A stretch of DNA of 7,229 nt from Haemophilus parainfluenzae (GTDB lineage Bacteria > Pseudomonadota > Gammaproteobacteria > Enterobacterales > Pasteurellaceae). How positions within the stretch are numbered: the first letter of the stretch is position 1; each line of letters opens with the position of its first letter. Of the stretch, positions 1-6,644 are shown piece after piece. Under the pieces are notes generated by a model that worked only from the letters and a program-made list of their open reading frames with translations, ran no database searches and was not told where the DNA came from. The translations under genes and the position numbers were made by a program. The stretch covers positions 1 to 7,229 of the forward strand of contig JAGZRY010000076.1 of assembly GCA_018381425.1 (NCBI GenBank), in the 5' to 3' direction.

Positions 1-750
1 TTTAAAAGTATTTCACTTGTCACCATGTTTTTACTGATGCTGTGGCTAAGTATTCAAGTAGCTAATAAGCCATTTATTACCATGGATGTTGCACAAAATA
101 TTAAATTTGGTACTGCTGTAGAAATTGCTGCCATCATGCCACTTTCTTGGTTACCAGTAGTATCTGACCACACGAAGAACAGCGAAACACCATTTAAAAC
201 GACAGCACTTTCAACGCTAACTTATACCGCGACCAGCTGCTGGATGTATGCTCTCGGCTTAGGTGCAGCATTAGTGACCGGTAAATCTGAAATCTCACAA
301 ATTCTTTCCCTTGCTGGTGTAAGTGTTATTGGTGTATTAATTGTCATCGCCTCTACCATGATTAACACTGCACTTCCCGCCTATTCCACCGGCATGAGTT
401 TAAACAACATTTTCCCTCAATTAAAAGTCACGCCAGTCTCCGTACTTACCGTGATTGTAGGCATTATATTAGCCTCAACCTTACCAGTGACAGAATACGA
501 ACATTTCTTGTTCTTTATTGGTTCAGTATTCGCGCCAATGATCGCTGTGCTTATCGCTGATTTCTTTGTGCTTAAACAGCATGATGTTAAAAAATCTGTT
601 GATAGTATCGGACTCGGCGTTTGGTTTGTCGGCTTCGTACTCTATCGTTTCCTCATGACAAAAGGTTGGGAAACCGATTTAGGTCTGACTTTCCCTGTTA
701 TCATCATTACCTTTATCTTAGCAATCTTAGTACGCAAAATAGCTAAATAA
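1..750 (+). CDS. cytX: Putative hydroxymethylpyrimidine/nucleobase permease CytX, 5'-truncated by the window edge
   Basis: The reading frame is open from base 1 (it begins F-K-S-I-S) to the TAA at 748-750, giving 249 residues. The ATG at 25 is therefore probably internal and the true start lies outside the window. The protein is strongly hydrophobic, with about seven membrane segments in the visible part (roughly residues 38-55, 70-92, 100-125, 147-165, 168-192, 206-222 and 230-246). Features I associate with the NCS1 CytX/CodB family are the PLSWLPVVSDHT motif near residues 48-59, the SCWMYALGLG helix, an N-T-A-L-P-A-Y-S-T-G segment and FIGSVFAPMIAVLIADFF near the end. The family imports pyrimidines across the inner membrane with a cation; CytX members are usually assigned to the thiamine precursor HMP because they occur with thi genes. 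No thi gene is visible here, so the substrate is inferred. A cytosine permease (CodB) is the main alternative. The gene converges on sucB. Confidence 0.75.
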   Translation, partial: FKSISLVTMFLLMLWLSIQVANKPFITMDVAQNIKFGTAVEIAAIMPLSWLPVVSDHTKNSETPFKTTALSTLTYTATSCWMYALGLGAALVTGKSEISQILSLAGVSVIGVLIVIASTMINTALPAYSTGMSLNNIFPQLKVTPVSVLTVIVGIILASTLPVTEYEHFLFFIGSVFAPMIAVLIADFFVLKQHDVKKSVDSIGLGVWFVGFVLYRFLMTKGWETDLGLTFPVIIITFILAILVRKIAK

Positions 751-773
751 AGATCGGATTTTAACTATAGAAA

Positions 774-797
774 GGCGGGCATTGTTCCCGCCCTTTT
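774..797 (+). terminator. Rho-independent terminator of the cytX-like gene
   Basis: A perfect GGCGGG/CCCGCC stem (774-779 with 787-792) and a 7-base loop are followed by CTTTT. It starts 24 bases after the transporter stop codon. Upstream AAA at 771-773 gives a short T run on the other strand too, so it may act weakly in both directions. Confidence 0.85.
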
Positions 798-811
798 ATT
801 CACATCAATGT

Positions 812-846
812 AAAAAAGGCTTTTTCCCTGAAAAGAGAAAAAGCCT
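812..846 (-). terminator. Rho-independent terminator of the sucAB operon
   Basis: A perfect 10-bp inverted repeat (817-826 with 837-846, AGGCTTTTTC/GAAAAAGCCT) has a 10-base loop. On the minus strand it is followed by a run of six T (complement of 812-817). It lies 6 bases past the sucB stop codon, so transcription should end here with no sucCD downstream. Confidence 0.9.
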
Positions 847-852
847 ATGTGC

Positions 853-2079
853 TTAGATTTCTAATAATAAACGAGTTGGGTCTTCTAATAAGTCTTTAAT
901 CGCCACTAAGAAACCGACTGATTCACGACCATCAATTAAGCGGTGGTCATAAGATAAGGCTAAATACATCATCGGACGAATCACCACTTGGCCATCTACC
1001 GCAACCGGGCGATCTTTGATGGCATGCATGCCTAAAATTGCACTTTGCGGTGGATTGATAATTGGTGTAGACATTAAAGAACCAAATACACCGCCATTAG
1101 TAATCGTGAAGTTACCACCTGTTAAATCTTCAACGGTTAATTTACCATCGCGGCCTTTTTCTGCTAGTGCTTTAATTTGTTTCTCAATATCTGCCATGCT
1201 CAGTTTATCGCAGTTGCGTAATACAGGTGTTACCAAACCACGCGGCGTTGAAACGGCAATGCTAATATCAAAATAGTTGTGATACACAATGTCATCACCG
1301 TCAATTGAAGCATTCACCTCAGGATAACGTTTTAACGCTTCAACTACGGCTTTAATGTAGAAAGACATAAAGCCTAAACGCACACCATGTTGTTTCTCAA
1401 ATTTCTCACCGTATGTTTTACGTAATTTCATAATCGGCTGCATATCCACTTCATTGAATGTAGTGAGCATTGCAGTGGTATTTTTCGCTTCCAATAAACG
1501 TTCCGCAATACGTTTACGTAAACGGGTCATTGGTACGCGTTTTTCTGAACGAGAGCTATATGCCACGGTGCTAATGGTATTCTGCTCTGTCGCTACATCT
1601 TGTTTCGCTTTTTGAGCATCACGTCTTGCTACTTCGCGAGCAATATCTTCACGGGTAATACGGCCTCCCACACCAGAGCCTTGAATTTTCTCTGCATCTA
1701 AATCGTGTTCAGCTAATAAACGACGAATAGCTGGACCTTGATCCGCTGAATTATTATGGCTATTTTCAATGGCTGCTCTTTGACGATCGGCTGGTGTTGG
1801 CTCATTGTCTTTCACCGTTTCAGTTGAAATATCGCCCGCCTGTTGGGTTGAAAGTTTACCTAAAAGCTGTTTACTTACTACCGTTGCCCCTTCTTCTTGA
1901 AGAATTTCAACCACCACACCATCGCTTAATGCCGGCACTTCAAGTACCACTTTATCTGTTTCGATTTCCACTAAAACTTCGTCACGTTTTACGGTATCAC
2001 CGACTTTTTTATGCCATGTTGCAACAGTTGCATCCGCAACGGATTCTGGTAAATCTGGAACAAGAATTTCGATTGTCAT
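853..2079 (-). CDS. sucB: Dihydrolipoyllysine-residue succinyltransferase, E2 component of 2-oxoglutarate dehydrogenase
   Basis: The 408-residue protein forms the core of the 2-oxoglutarate dehydrogenase complex in the cytoplasm. It accepts the succinyl group from E1 on a lipoyl arm and passes it to CoA. Three domains are readable. The N-terminal lipoyl domain (about 2-76) has the lipoylated lysine at K43 in [10 protein letters not shown]. The small E1/E3-binding domain (about 114-152) contains [17 protein letters not shown] and [11 protein letters not shown]. The C-terminal acyltransferase domain (about 178-408) has the catalytic [11 protein letters not shown] motif with His379 and Asp383. 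A flexible, charged linker at about 77-113 separates the first two domains, and a second at 153-178 precedes the catalytic domain. Length matches E. coli SucB (about 405). The ATG is preceded at good distance by AAAGGA (complement of 2087-2092). It lies 56 bases after sucA and is almost certainly cotranscribed. The E3 subunit (lpd) is not in the window. Confidence 0.97.
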   Translation of the reverse strand: MTIEILVPDLPESVADATVATWHKKVGDTVKRDEVLVEIETDKVVLEVPALSDGVVVEILQEEGATVVSKQLLGKLSTQQAGDISTETVKDNEPTPADRQRAAIENSHNNSADQGPAIRRLLAEHDLDAEKIQGSGVGGRITREDIAREVARRDAQKAKQDVATEQNTISTVAYSSRSEKRVPMTRLRKRIAERLLEAKNTTAMLTTFNEVDMQPIMKLRKTYGEKFEKQHGVRLGFMSFYIKAVVEALKRYPEVNASIDGDDIVYHNYFDISIAVSTPRGLVTPVLRNCDKLSMADIEKQIKALAEKGRDGKLTVEDLTGGNFTITNGGVFGSLMSTPIINPPQSAILGMHAIKDRPVAVDGQVVIRPMMYLALSYDHRLIDGRESVGFLVAIKDLLEDPTRLLLEI

Positions 2080-2126
2080 TTTATTTTCCTTTAAATTATT
2101 CTTTTTTTTAAATTACTAAAATTTTG

Positions 2127-2135
2127 ACCGCACTT
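2127..2135 (-). other. DNA uptake signal sequence (USS), minus orientation
   Basis: Exact AAGTGCGGT on the minus strand, read as ACCGCACTT on the plus strand. It starts at the base right after the sucA stop codon. The following minus-strand bases (CAAAATTTT, then a second A/T-rich block about a helical turn later) resemble the extended Haemophilus USS. It lies in the sucA-sucB gap. Confidence 0.9.
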
Positions 2136-4943
2136 TTACAGTGTCAGTGCATCTTCTACCAATTGTTTTTGCTGTTTGGTGTGTAAAGACATGTAACCTA
2201 CCGCTGGTGAAGCTGAGGCTGGACGTCCTGCGTATTTTAACTTCACATGCTCAGGAATTGAGCTGTCAAAGTTATGTTTACTGCAATACCAAGCCCCTTG
2301 GTTTAATGGCTCTTCTTGACACCACACAAAATCTGTCACATGAGAATAAGGCTCTAGGGCTTTCTTCACATCTTCATGTGGATACGGATAAAGCTGCTCA
2401 ATACGAATAATCGCCACATCTGTTTGGTTATTCGCTCGACGTTGTTCCAAGAGATCGTAATACACTTTACCTGAGCATAGGACTACGCGTTTAACTTGTT
2501 TCGGATCGATGTTATCAATTTCACCAATGACTGTTTGGAATGTGCCATTTACTAATTCATCTAAACTTGACACGGCAAGTGGATGACGTAATAAAGATTT
2601 TGGTGAAATACCAATTAATGGACGACGCATTTTACGGATCGCTTGACGACGTAACATGTGGTAAACCTGTGCTGGTGTAGATGGGATACACACTTGCATA
2701 TTCTGTTCTGCACAAAGTTGTAAATAACGTTCTAAACGAGCTGATGAGTGCTCTGGACCTTGGCCTTCATAACCATGTGGTAATAACATCACTAAACCAC
2801 ACATTCTGCCCCATTTTTGTTCGCCAGAACTAATAAATTGGTCAATCACTATTTGTGCACCATTTGCGAAGTCACCAAATTGTGCTTCCCAAATGGTTAA
2901 TGTTTTTGGATCTGTCGTCGCATATCCATATTCAAAAGCCAATACGGCTTCTTCGGATAAGACTGAATCCCACACCTCAAAACGACCTTGGTTGGCATGT
3001 AAATGTGTTAATGGCACATAACCTGTACCGTCATTTTGATTGTGCACAACCGCATGTCGATGGAAGAACGTACCACGTCCCGCATCTTCACCCGATAAAC
3101 GAACATTAGCGCCTTCATCTAATAAGGTTGCGTATGCCATAGTTTCCGCCATACCCCAATCGAACAATTTCTCACCTTTTGCCATTTCACGGCGATCTGC
3201 ATAGATTTTTTCGACACGAGAATGCGCACGCAAGCTTTCTGGATATTCACTGACACGCTCCGCTAAAGTTTGGAAACGCTCTTGCGGGAATTTACTTTCG
3301 TAAGGGGATGTCCAGTCATAGTTAAGATATTGCAACCAATCCATTTGGGCGGTATCCATTTCTCGCCATTCTTTCACTACGCGATCACCATTATCTAAGG
3401 CATCACGATAGAGATTCATCATTTCAATGGCTTCTTCTTCGGTAATCACCCCTTCAGCAATTAAACGATCTGCATAGACTTTACGTGGCGTTGGATGTTT
3501 TTTAATGATGCTATACATCATTGGTTGAGTGGCTAATGGTTCATCAGCCTCATTATGACCATGACGACGATAAGAAATCAGATCAATGAAGATATCGCGT
3601 TTGAATAAATTGCGATATTCCACCGCCATTCTCGCGGCAAAAGCAACCGCTTCTGGATCATCACCATTCACATGAATAATCGGTGCCTGAATCATTTTCG
3701 CGATATCAGTACAATATTCTGTTGAGCGGGTGTCATTTGGGTTAGAGGTGGTGAAACCAATTTGGTTATTGATCACAATACGGATTGTTCCACCAACGGT
3801 ATAACCACGTGCATTGGACATATTTAAGGTTTCTTGTACGACACCTTGTCCCGCTACTGCGGAATCCCCATGAACGGTAACCGCTAATACTTGATTACGC
3901 TCTGTATCATTCTTTTTCGTTTGACGAGAACGTACCGCACCAATAACCACTGGGCTAACAATTTCTAAGTGCGACGGGTTAAATGCAAGGGTTAAATGCA
4001 CACGACGCTCACCGACTGCGAAGTCAGAAGAGAAACCTTGGTGGTATTTCACATCACCTGTACGCTCGCCTGAATGTTTACCCGCAAACTCGTCGAAAAG
4101 ATCTTCTGGTTTCTTACCGAGCACGTTTACTAACATGTTTAAACGACCACGGTGTGCCATACCAAACATCACATCTTTTACGCCTTGTTTGCTCGCATGG
4201 CGAATAATTTCTTTCATCAATGGAATAAAGGCATCACTTCCCTCTAAAGAGAAACGTTTTGCCCCTGGGAATTTTGCACCGAGATAACGTTCTAAGCCAT
4301 CTGCAGCGGTCAATTCGCTTAATAAATTAATTTTTTCTTCTTTGGTAAAGAGCGGTTTATTTAATTGGCTTTCTAATTTGCTTTGTAGCCAACTTTTTTG
4401 CTCCATATCCTGAACATGCATAAACTCAAGACCAATTGAGCCACAATAGGTCTCTTTCAGCATTTCAGCTAAATCACCTAATTTGATGTTATCGCGATGA
4501 TAGACATAGTGATTAATATTGAAGGTTTCATTGAGATCCTGTTCGGTAAAACCATAATAACGGTAATCCAACTCAGGGACGGTGGAGACTTTCCAACGAT
4601 AATAATTGATTGGGTCAAGTTTTGCTTCTAAATGACCACGGAAGCGATAAGCATTGATAAATTGGAGGACTTTAACTAATTTTGCACTGGCTTCTGGATC
4701 GATAACCGTCACGGCTTCTGTTATATTTTCTCTCGCTAAGCGACGGAAATAATCACGGACTGGTGAATGTGGTTGCTCTACTGCGGTTGTTTTCGGCAAT
4801 GCATCAAATGTAGCTCGCCAACTTTCATCGACTGAAGATGGATCTTCTAAATAACTTTCGTATAACTCTTCAATATACGATTGATTCGCCCCACCTAAAG
4901 CAGTTGAAGCCAACCATTCATCAAAGGCATTATAATGCTGCAT
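2136..4943 (-). CDS. sucA: 2-oxoglutarate dehydrogenase E1 component (thiamine diphosphate-dependent)
   Basis: The 935-residue protein matches the length of E. coli SucA (933). It decarboxylates 2-oxoglutarate using thiamine diphosphate and transfers the succinyl group to the E2 lipoyl arm. Visible landmarks include an N-terminal FDEWLASTALGGANQSYIEELY segment, the part of this family that docks to E2. The conserved active-site histidines fall at H264 (GMAHRGRLN) and H301 (KYHQGFSSDF), equivalent to E. coli H260 and H298. The diphosphate/Mg-binding stretch has GDDPEA at 427-432, NNQIGFTTSNP at 392-402, and RRHGHNEADEP from about 459. The transketolase-like pyrimidine domain follows (EDAGRGTFFHRHA, then GYEGQGPEHSSAR), with a C-terminal domain ending at the TAA at 2136-2138. 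The ATG at 4943 is preceded by AAGGGG (complement of 4949-4954). It is the first gene of the sucAB unit. Confidence 0.98.
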   Translation of the reverse strand: MQHYNAFDEWLASTALGGANQSYIEELYESYLEDPSSVDESWRATFDALPKTTAVEQPHSPVRDYFRRLARENITEAVTVIDPEASAKLVKVLQFINAYRFRGHLEAKLDPINYYRWKVSTVPELDYRYYGFTEQDLNETFNINHYVYHRDNIKLGDLAEMLKETYCGSIGLEFMHVQDMEQKSWLQSKLESQLNKPLFTKEEKINLLSELTAADGLERYLGAKFPGAKRFSLEGSDAFIPLMKEIIRHASKQGVKDVMFGMAHRGRLNMLVNVLGKKPEDLFDEFAGKHSGERTGDVKYHQGFSSDFAVGERRVHLTLAFNPSHLEIVSPVVIGAVRSRQTKKNDTERNQVLAVTVHGDSAVAGQGVVQETLNMSNARGYTVGGTIRIVINNQIGFTTSNPNDTRSTEYCTDIAKMIQAPIIHVNGDDPEAVAFAARMAVEYRNLFKRDIFIDLISYRRHGHNEADEPLATQPMMYSIIKKHPTPRKVYADRLIAEGVITEEEAIEMMNLYRDALDNGDRVVKEWREMDTAQMDWLQYLNYDWTSPYESKFPQERFQTLAERVSEYPESLRAHSRVEKIYADRREMAKGEKLFDWGMAETMAYATLLDEGANVRLSGEDAGRGTFFHRHAVVHNQNDGTGYVPLTHLHANQGRFEVWDSVLSEEAVLAFEYGYATTDPKTLTIWEAQFGDFANGAQIVIDQFISSGEQKWGRMCGLVMLLPHGYEGQGPEHSSARLERYLQLCAEQNMQVCIPSTPAQVYHMLRRQAIRKMRRPLIGISPKSLLRHPLAVSSLDELVNGTFQTVIGEIDNIDPKQVKRVVLCSGKVYYDLLEQRRANNQTDVAIIRIEQLYPYPHEDVKKALEPYSHVTDFVWCQEEPLNQGAWYCSKHNFDSSIPEHVKLKYAGRPASASPAVGYMSLHTKQQKQLVEDALTL

Positions 4944-4977
4944 ATCTACCCCTTGTATTACATGATGTTATCTGTAC

Positions 4978-4983
4978 ATTATA
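4978..4983 (-). promoter_or_regulatory. -10 box of the sucAB promoter
   Basis: Exact TATAAT on the minus strand, 34 bases upstream of the sucA ATG, in the only sizeable gap before the operon. No recognisable -35 hexamer lies 16-18 bases upstream (ATTATT, TTATTT or GATTAT), which would suit an activator-dependent promoter. Assignment is by pattern only. Confidence 0.6.
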
Positions 4984-5022
4984 CATAGGATGTAAAAAGA
5001 AATAATCCTCCAAATCACACTT

Positions 5023-5038
5023 TGTTACAATTTTGTGA
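5023..5038. promoter_or_regulatory. Possible ArcA-type direct repeat upstream of sucA
   Basis: TGTTA (5023-5027) and TGTGA (5034-5038) are direct repeats 11 bases apart, the spacing of ArcA half-site repeats in E. coli, where ArcA represses the sdh-suc genes under low oxygen. One half-site is imperfect and A/T-rich DNA gives such matches by chance, so this is weak. Confidence 0.25.
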
Positions 5039-5052
5039 TCTACTTCAATAAA
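5031..5052 (-). promoter_or_regulatory. Candidate CRP (cAMP receptor protein) site upstream of sucA
   Basis: Read on the minus strand, the 22-bp window has ATTGA, six bases, then TCACA. One half-site is perfect and the other is 3/5 against TGTGA-N6-TCACA. The central TAGA also matches the ideal site. Its centre is about 70-71 bases upstream of the start point predicted from the TATAAT box, close to the classical class I position near -71.5. It overlaps the comEA terminator T run. Confidence 0.45.
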
Positions 5053-5074
5053 AAAACCGCACAGAAAGTGCGGT
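5051..5074 (-). terminator. Rho-independent terminator of comEA, built from a USS
   Basis: A 7-bp perfect stem ACCGCAC/GTGCGGT (5056-5062 with 5068-5074) has a 5-base loop and is followed on the minus strand by a run of T (complement of 5050-5056). It lies 20 bases beyond the comEA stop. One arm is part of a full USS, a known Haemophilus arrangement in which uptake signals double as terminator stems. Confidence 0.88.
5066..5074 (+). other. DNA uptake signal sequence (USS), plus orientation
   Basis: Exact AAGTGCGGT forming one arm of the comEA terminator. The opposite arm, ACCGCACAG, keeps only the first seven bases of the reverse complement, so this is one full copy facing one partial copy. 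Confidence 0.9.
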
Positions 5075-5093
5075 CTGTTTTATCTATGTTTTC

Positions 5094-5684
5094 TTAGAAA
5101 CTTAAGAATGGTGTGATTTTTTCAATTGTGGCTTCACCGATACTATCAATATTTGAAAGTTCGGCAGCACTTTTGATTTTGCCCACTTTGTTACGATAAT
5201 CAATAATCGCTTGTGCTTTTTTCTCACCGATACCAGAAAGTTTTTGTAAGGTTTCTGCATCCGCTTTATTGATATTTACTTTTGCAGAAGAAGCCACTTT
5301 CTCTTTAGCTGACTCTTTTGTTGAAGCCGCCTTTTCTTTTGCTTCTTTTACTTTATCTGCTGCTTTTGTTTTTGCATCAGTTGCTTTTTCTTTTAGCGCT
5401 GATGCTTTCTCTTTTACCGCATCTTTTGCAGAAGTCGCTTTTTCTTTAACCTCTTTTACTTTATCTAATGCAGTTGATTTTGTTGAACTTGCACTATCTG
5501 TCATTGATTTAAGCTTATCATTTGCTGCATTTTTCATATCAGCTTTTGTGCTTTCAACCATTGATTTTGAATTTGTTACAACATCTTCTTTTGTTGGCAA
5601 TACGGCAATATTCGTTGCCAATGCAGAACCTGATACCGCTAATGCGAGTGATGTTAATGTTAAAAATGATTTTAAAGATTTCAT
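5094..5684 (-). CDS. comEA: ComEA/ComE1 family periplasmic DNA-binding competence protein with extended Lys/Ala-rich linker
   Basis: The protein has 196 residues from the chosen ATG. A longer reading from 5723 exists, but the ATG at 5684 is preceded by AGGAG five bases away and begins a clean signal peptide. That peptide (1-23) has K2 and K5, a hydrophobic core and an ALA cleavage motif before T24. Residues about 45-135 consist of Lys, Ala, Glu, Asp, Ser and Thr with little else. The last ~60 residues are the ComEA helix-hairpin-helix domain: VNINKADAETLQKLSGIGEKKA (136-157), IIDYRNKVGKI, then a second IGEATIEKI hairpin. This family binds incoming double-stranded DNA in the periplasm and ratchets it in during natural transformation; Pasteurellaceae ComE1 proteins have also been reported to bind fibronectin. 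Most single-domain relatives are about 90-120 residues, so the linker roughly doubles the length. The gene lies between its own terminator and that of yccA. Confidence 0.93.
   Translation of the reverse strand: MKSLKSFLTLTSLALAVSGSALATNIAVLPTKEDVVTNSKSMVESTKADMKNAANDKLKSMTDSASSTKSTALDKVKEVKEKATSAKDAVKEKASALKEKATDAKTKAADKVKEAKEKAASTKESAKEKVASSAKVNINKADAETLQKLSGIGEKKAQAIIDYRNKVGKIKSAAELSNIDSIGEATIEKITPFLSF
5283..5465 (-). repeat. 11-residue Lys/Ala repeat region within comEA
   Basis: Residues 74-134 of ComEA fall into 11-residue units: DKVKEVKEKAT, SAKDAVKEKAS, ALKEKATDAKT, KAADKVKEAKE, KAASTKESAKE, then a partial unit. The pattern resembles the KEKA-type repeats of group 3 late-embryogenesis-abundant proteins and predicts a long charged helix or disordered rod. 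At DNA level, the plus strand repeats TCTTTTACTTTATCT near 5345 and 5451, consistent with internal duplication. Confidence 0.75.
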
Positions 5685-5689
5685 AAAAA

Positions 5690-5694
5690 CTCCT
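5690..5694 (-). promoter_or_regulatory. Ribosome binding site that fixes the comEA start
   Basis: AGGAG on the minus strand lies five bases upstream of the ATG at 5684-5682. It supports this start over the upstream in-frame ATG at 5723, which would put 13 extra polar residues in front of the signal peptide. Confidence 0.85.
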
Positions 5695-5765
5695 GTTTTA
5701 TTATTGATAGGTTCCACGAGCAAACCTGTATGCTAAGACTTCTCTTCAGAAAATTAGTTCAAAAC

Positions 5766-5790
5766 AAAAAACGCCCCTAATAAGGAGCGT
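5766..5790 (-). terminator. Rho-independent terminator of yccA
   Basis: In minus-strand RNA, ACGCUCCU pairs with AGGGGCGU (5771-5778 with 5783-5790) through a 4-base loop with one G-U pair. It is followed by six U. It begins 18 bases past the yccA stop and separates yccA from comEA. On the plus strand the same stem has a C/A mismatch, so it is oriented for yccA. Confidence 0.85.
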
Positions 5791-5808
5791 CTTTAAATTT
5801 AATACTGA

Positions 5809-6471
5809 CTAGTCATCGCTTGAGAAGATAGAAAGTAATCTTAATAAGCTAATGAACAAGTTGTAAATTGATACATAAATATTCACAGTTGCACGAATAT
5901 AGTTTGTTTCACCACCGTGAATAATATTGCTGGTTTCATAAAGGATTGTCATCGTTGAGAACACCACAAACAATGCACTGATCCCGACCGCTAGTGCAGG
6001 AATTTGGAAGAAGAAGCTTGCCACAATCCCTAACAATAACACGATAAATAATGAGAAAATTGCGGTAGAAAGGAAAGACATATCTTTCTTCGTAGTGAGC
6101 ACATAAGCTGAACAAGCAAAGAAGACGATTGCTGTACCTGCGAATGCAAGCATAATTAAATCTTCCATTCCTCTCGCCACATACATGTTTAAAATTGGCC
6201 CAATGGTATAGCCCATAAATCCAGTGAACGCAAATGCAGCCAAGATTCCCCACGCACTATTTGCTAAACGGTTTGTCACAAAAAGTAAACCGTAGAAACC
6301 CACAAGTAACACAATAAGATTTGGATAAGGCAAGTTTAAGCTCATAGAGATATAAGCAACAACTGCTGAAAATGCCATTGTTAATCCCAATAAGAAATAG
6401 GTATTACGTAACACTTTGTGTGTGCTAAGTAGCGATTCTTCCTGTGAATTAACAACAATGCGAGATTGCAT
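5809..6471 (-). CDS. yccA: YccA-like inner membrane protein, Bax inhibitor-1 (TMBIM/UPF0005) family
   Basis: The 220-residue, very hydrophobic protein has about seven predicted membrane helices: roughly 24-44, 50-66, 74-94, 105-125, 134-154, 158-177 and 195-215. From memory it aligns end to end with E. coli YccA (219 residues): [16 protein letters not shown] at 13-28, [17 protein letters not shown] at 79-95, [14 protein letters not shown] at 121-134 and [18 protein letters not shown] at 179-196 are nearly identical stretches. In E. coli YccA is an inner-membrane substrate and inhibitor of the FtsH protease that protects a jammed Sec translocon; that role here is inferred by homology. The ATG at 6471 follows AAGGAG (complement of 6477-6482) by five bases, and the stop is TAG. 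It is a single-gene unit with its own terminator. Confidence 0.95.
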   Translation of the reverse strand: MQSRIVVNSQEESLLSTHKVLRNTYFLLGLTMAFSAVVAYISMSLNLPYPNLIVLLVGFYGLLFVTNRLANSAWGILAAFAFTGFMGYTIGPILNMYVARGMEDLIMLAFAGTAIVFFACSAYVLTTKKDMSFLSTAIFSLFIVLLLGIVASFFFQIPALAVGISALFVVFSTMTILYETSNIIHGGETNYIRATVNIYVSIYNLFISLLRLLSIFSSDD

Positions 6472-6500
6472 AAAAGCTCCTTATTTTACAAAGAATAAAG

Positions 6501-6515
6501 TTGATGAAACATCAA
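6501..6515. repeat. Perfect dyad TTGATG-AAA-CATCAA in the yccA leader
   Basis: A 6-bp perfect inverted repeat with a 3-base centre, 30 bases upstream of the yccA start codon and near the start point predicted from the candidate promoter. It resembles an FNR box (TTGAT-N4-ATCAA), but its five-base spacer is one base too long. It could be an operator or a small leader hairpin. Confidence 0.5.
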
Positions 6516-6520
6516 TCCGT

Positions 6521-6549
6521 AAAGTAAGGGCTATAGGTCAAAAAGTCAA
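6521..6549 (-). promoter_or_regulatory. Candidate promoter of yccA
   Basis: On the minus strand TTGACT (6544-6549) is followed 17 bases later by TACTTT (6521-6526). The -35 box is strong (5/6) and the -10 box poor (3/6). It ends about 50 bases upstream of the yccA ATG. Confidence 0.4.
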
Positions 6550-6594
6550 TGGTAAATCAAGAATTTGTTTTAATTTTTAAATTTAAGAAGGTAA

Positions 6595-6603
6595 AAGTGC
6601 GGT
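6595..6603 (+). other. DNA uptake signal sequence (USS), plus orientation
   Basis: Exact AAGTGCGGT followed by TGATTTTGG, in the gap between the divergent yccA and the orphan ORF. It sits at the upstream end of the orphan's candidate promoter. Confidence 0.9.
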
Positions 6604-6609
6604 TGATTT

Positions 6610-6618
6610 TGGTATGAT
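6610..6618 (+). promoter_or_regulatory. Extended -10 promoter candidate for the orphan ORF
   Basis: TGGTATGAT carries the TGn extension and a 5/6 match to TATAAT. A start near 6625 would leave a leader of about 20 bases. No good -35 lies 17 bases upstream (GGTAAA at 6590-6595), which an extended -10 can tolerate. Confidence 0.5.
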
Positions 6619-6644
6619 GAATACACTAGCCAGATTACAACCTC

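Noticed and set aside
1016..1276. Plus-strand ORF of 86 codons opposite sucB
   Set aside because: It is wholly antisense to a well-supported gene and has no ribosome site or recognisable motifs; it is a shadow of sucB codon bias.
1794..2111. Plus-strand ORF of 105 codons antisense to the sucB lipoyl domain
   Set aside because: Its Leu/Pro-rich low-quality translation overlaps conserved coding sequence in the other strand; not a gene.
5014..5039. Inverted repeat ATCACA-N14-TGTGAT upstream of sucA as a CRP site
   Set aside because: The half-sites face the wrong way for CRP (TGTGA must precede TCACA at six bases); the overlapping 5031-5052 site is a better candidate.
5684..5723. Upstream ATG extending ComEA by 13 residues
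   Set aside because: It would place polar residues before a clean signal peptide and has no ribosome site, whereas the inner ATG has AGGAG at five bases.
5269..5736. Plus-strand ORF of 155 codons opposite comEA, rich in Phe/Ala/Ser
   Set aside because: It is the mirror of the Lys/Ala/Glu repeat of comEA, has no ribosome site, and the minus strand has a signal peptide, HhH motifs and a good Shine-Dalgarno sequence.
5936..6253. Minus-strand ORF of 105 codons inside yccA
   Set aside because: Out of frame with the strongly conserved YccA protein on the same strand; no independent evidence.
6537..6556. GTCAA/GTCAA/GTAAA repeats upstream of yccA as CpxR boxes
   Set aside because: Only one copy matches GTAAA and the spacings (3 and 2 bases between copies) are not those of typical tandem CpxR sites; too weak to call.
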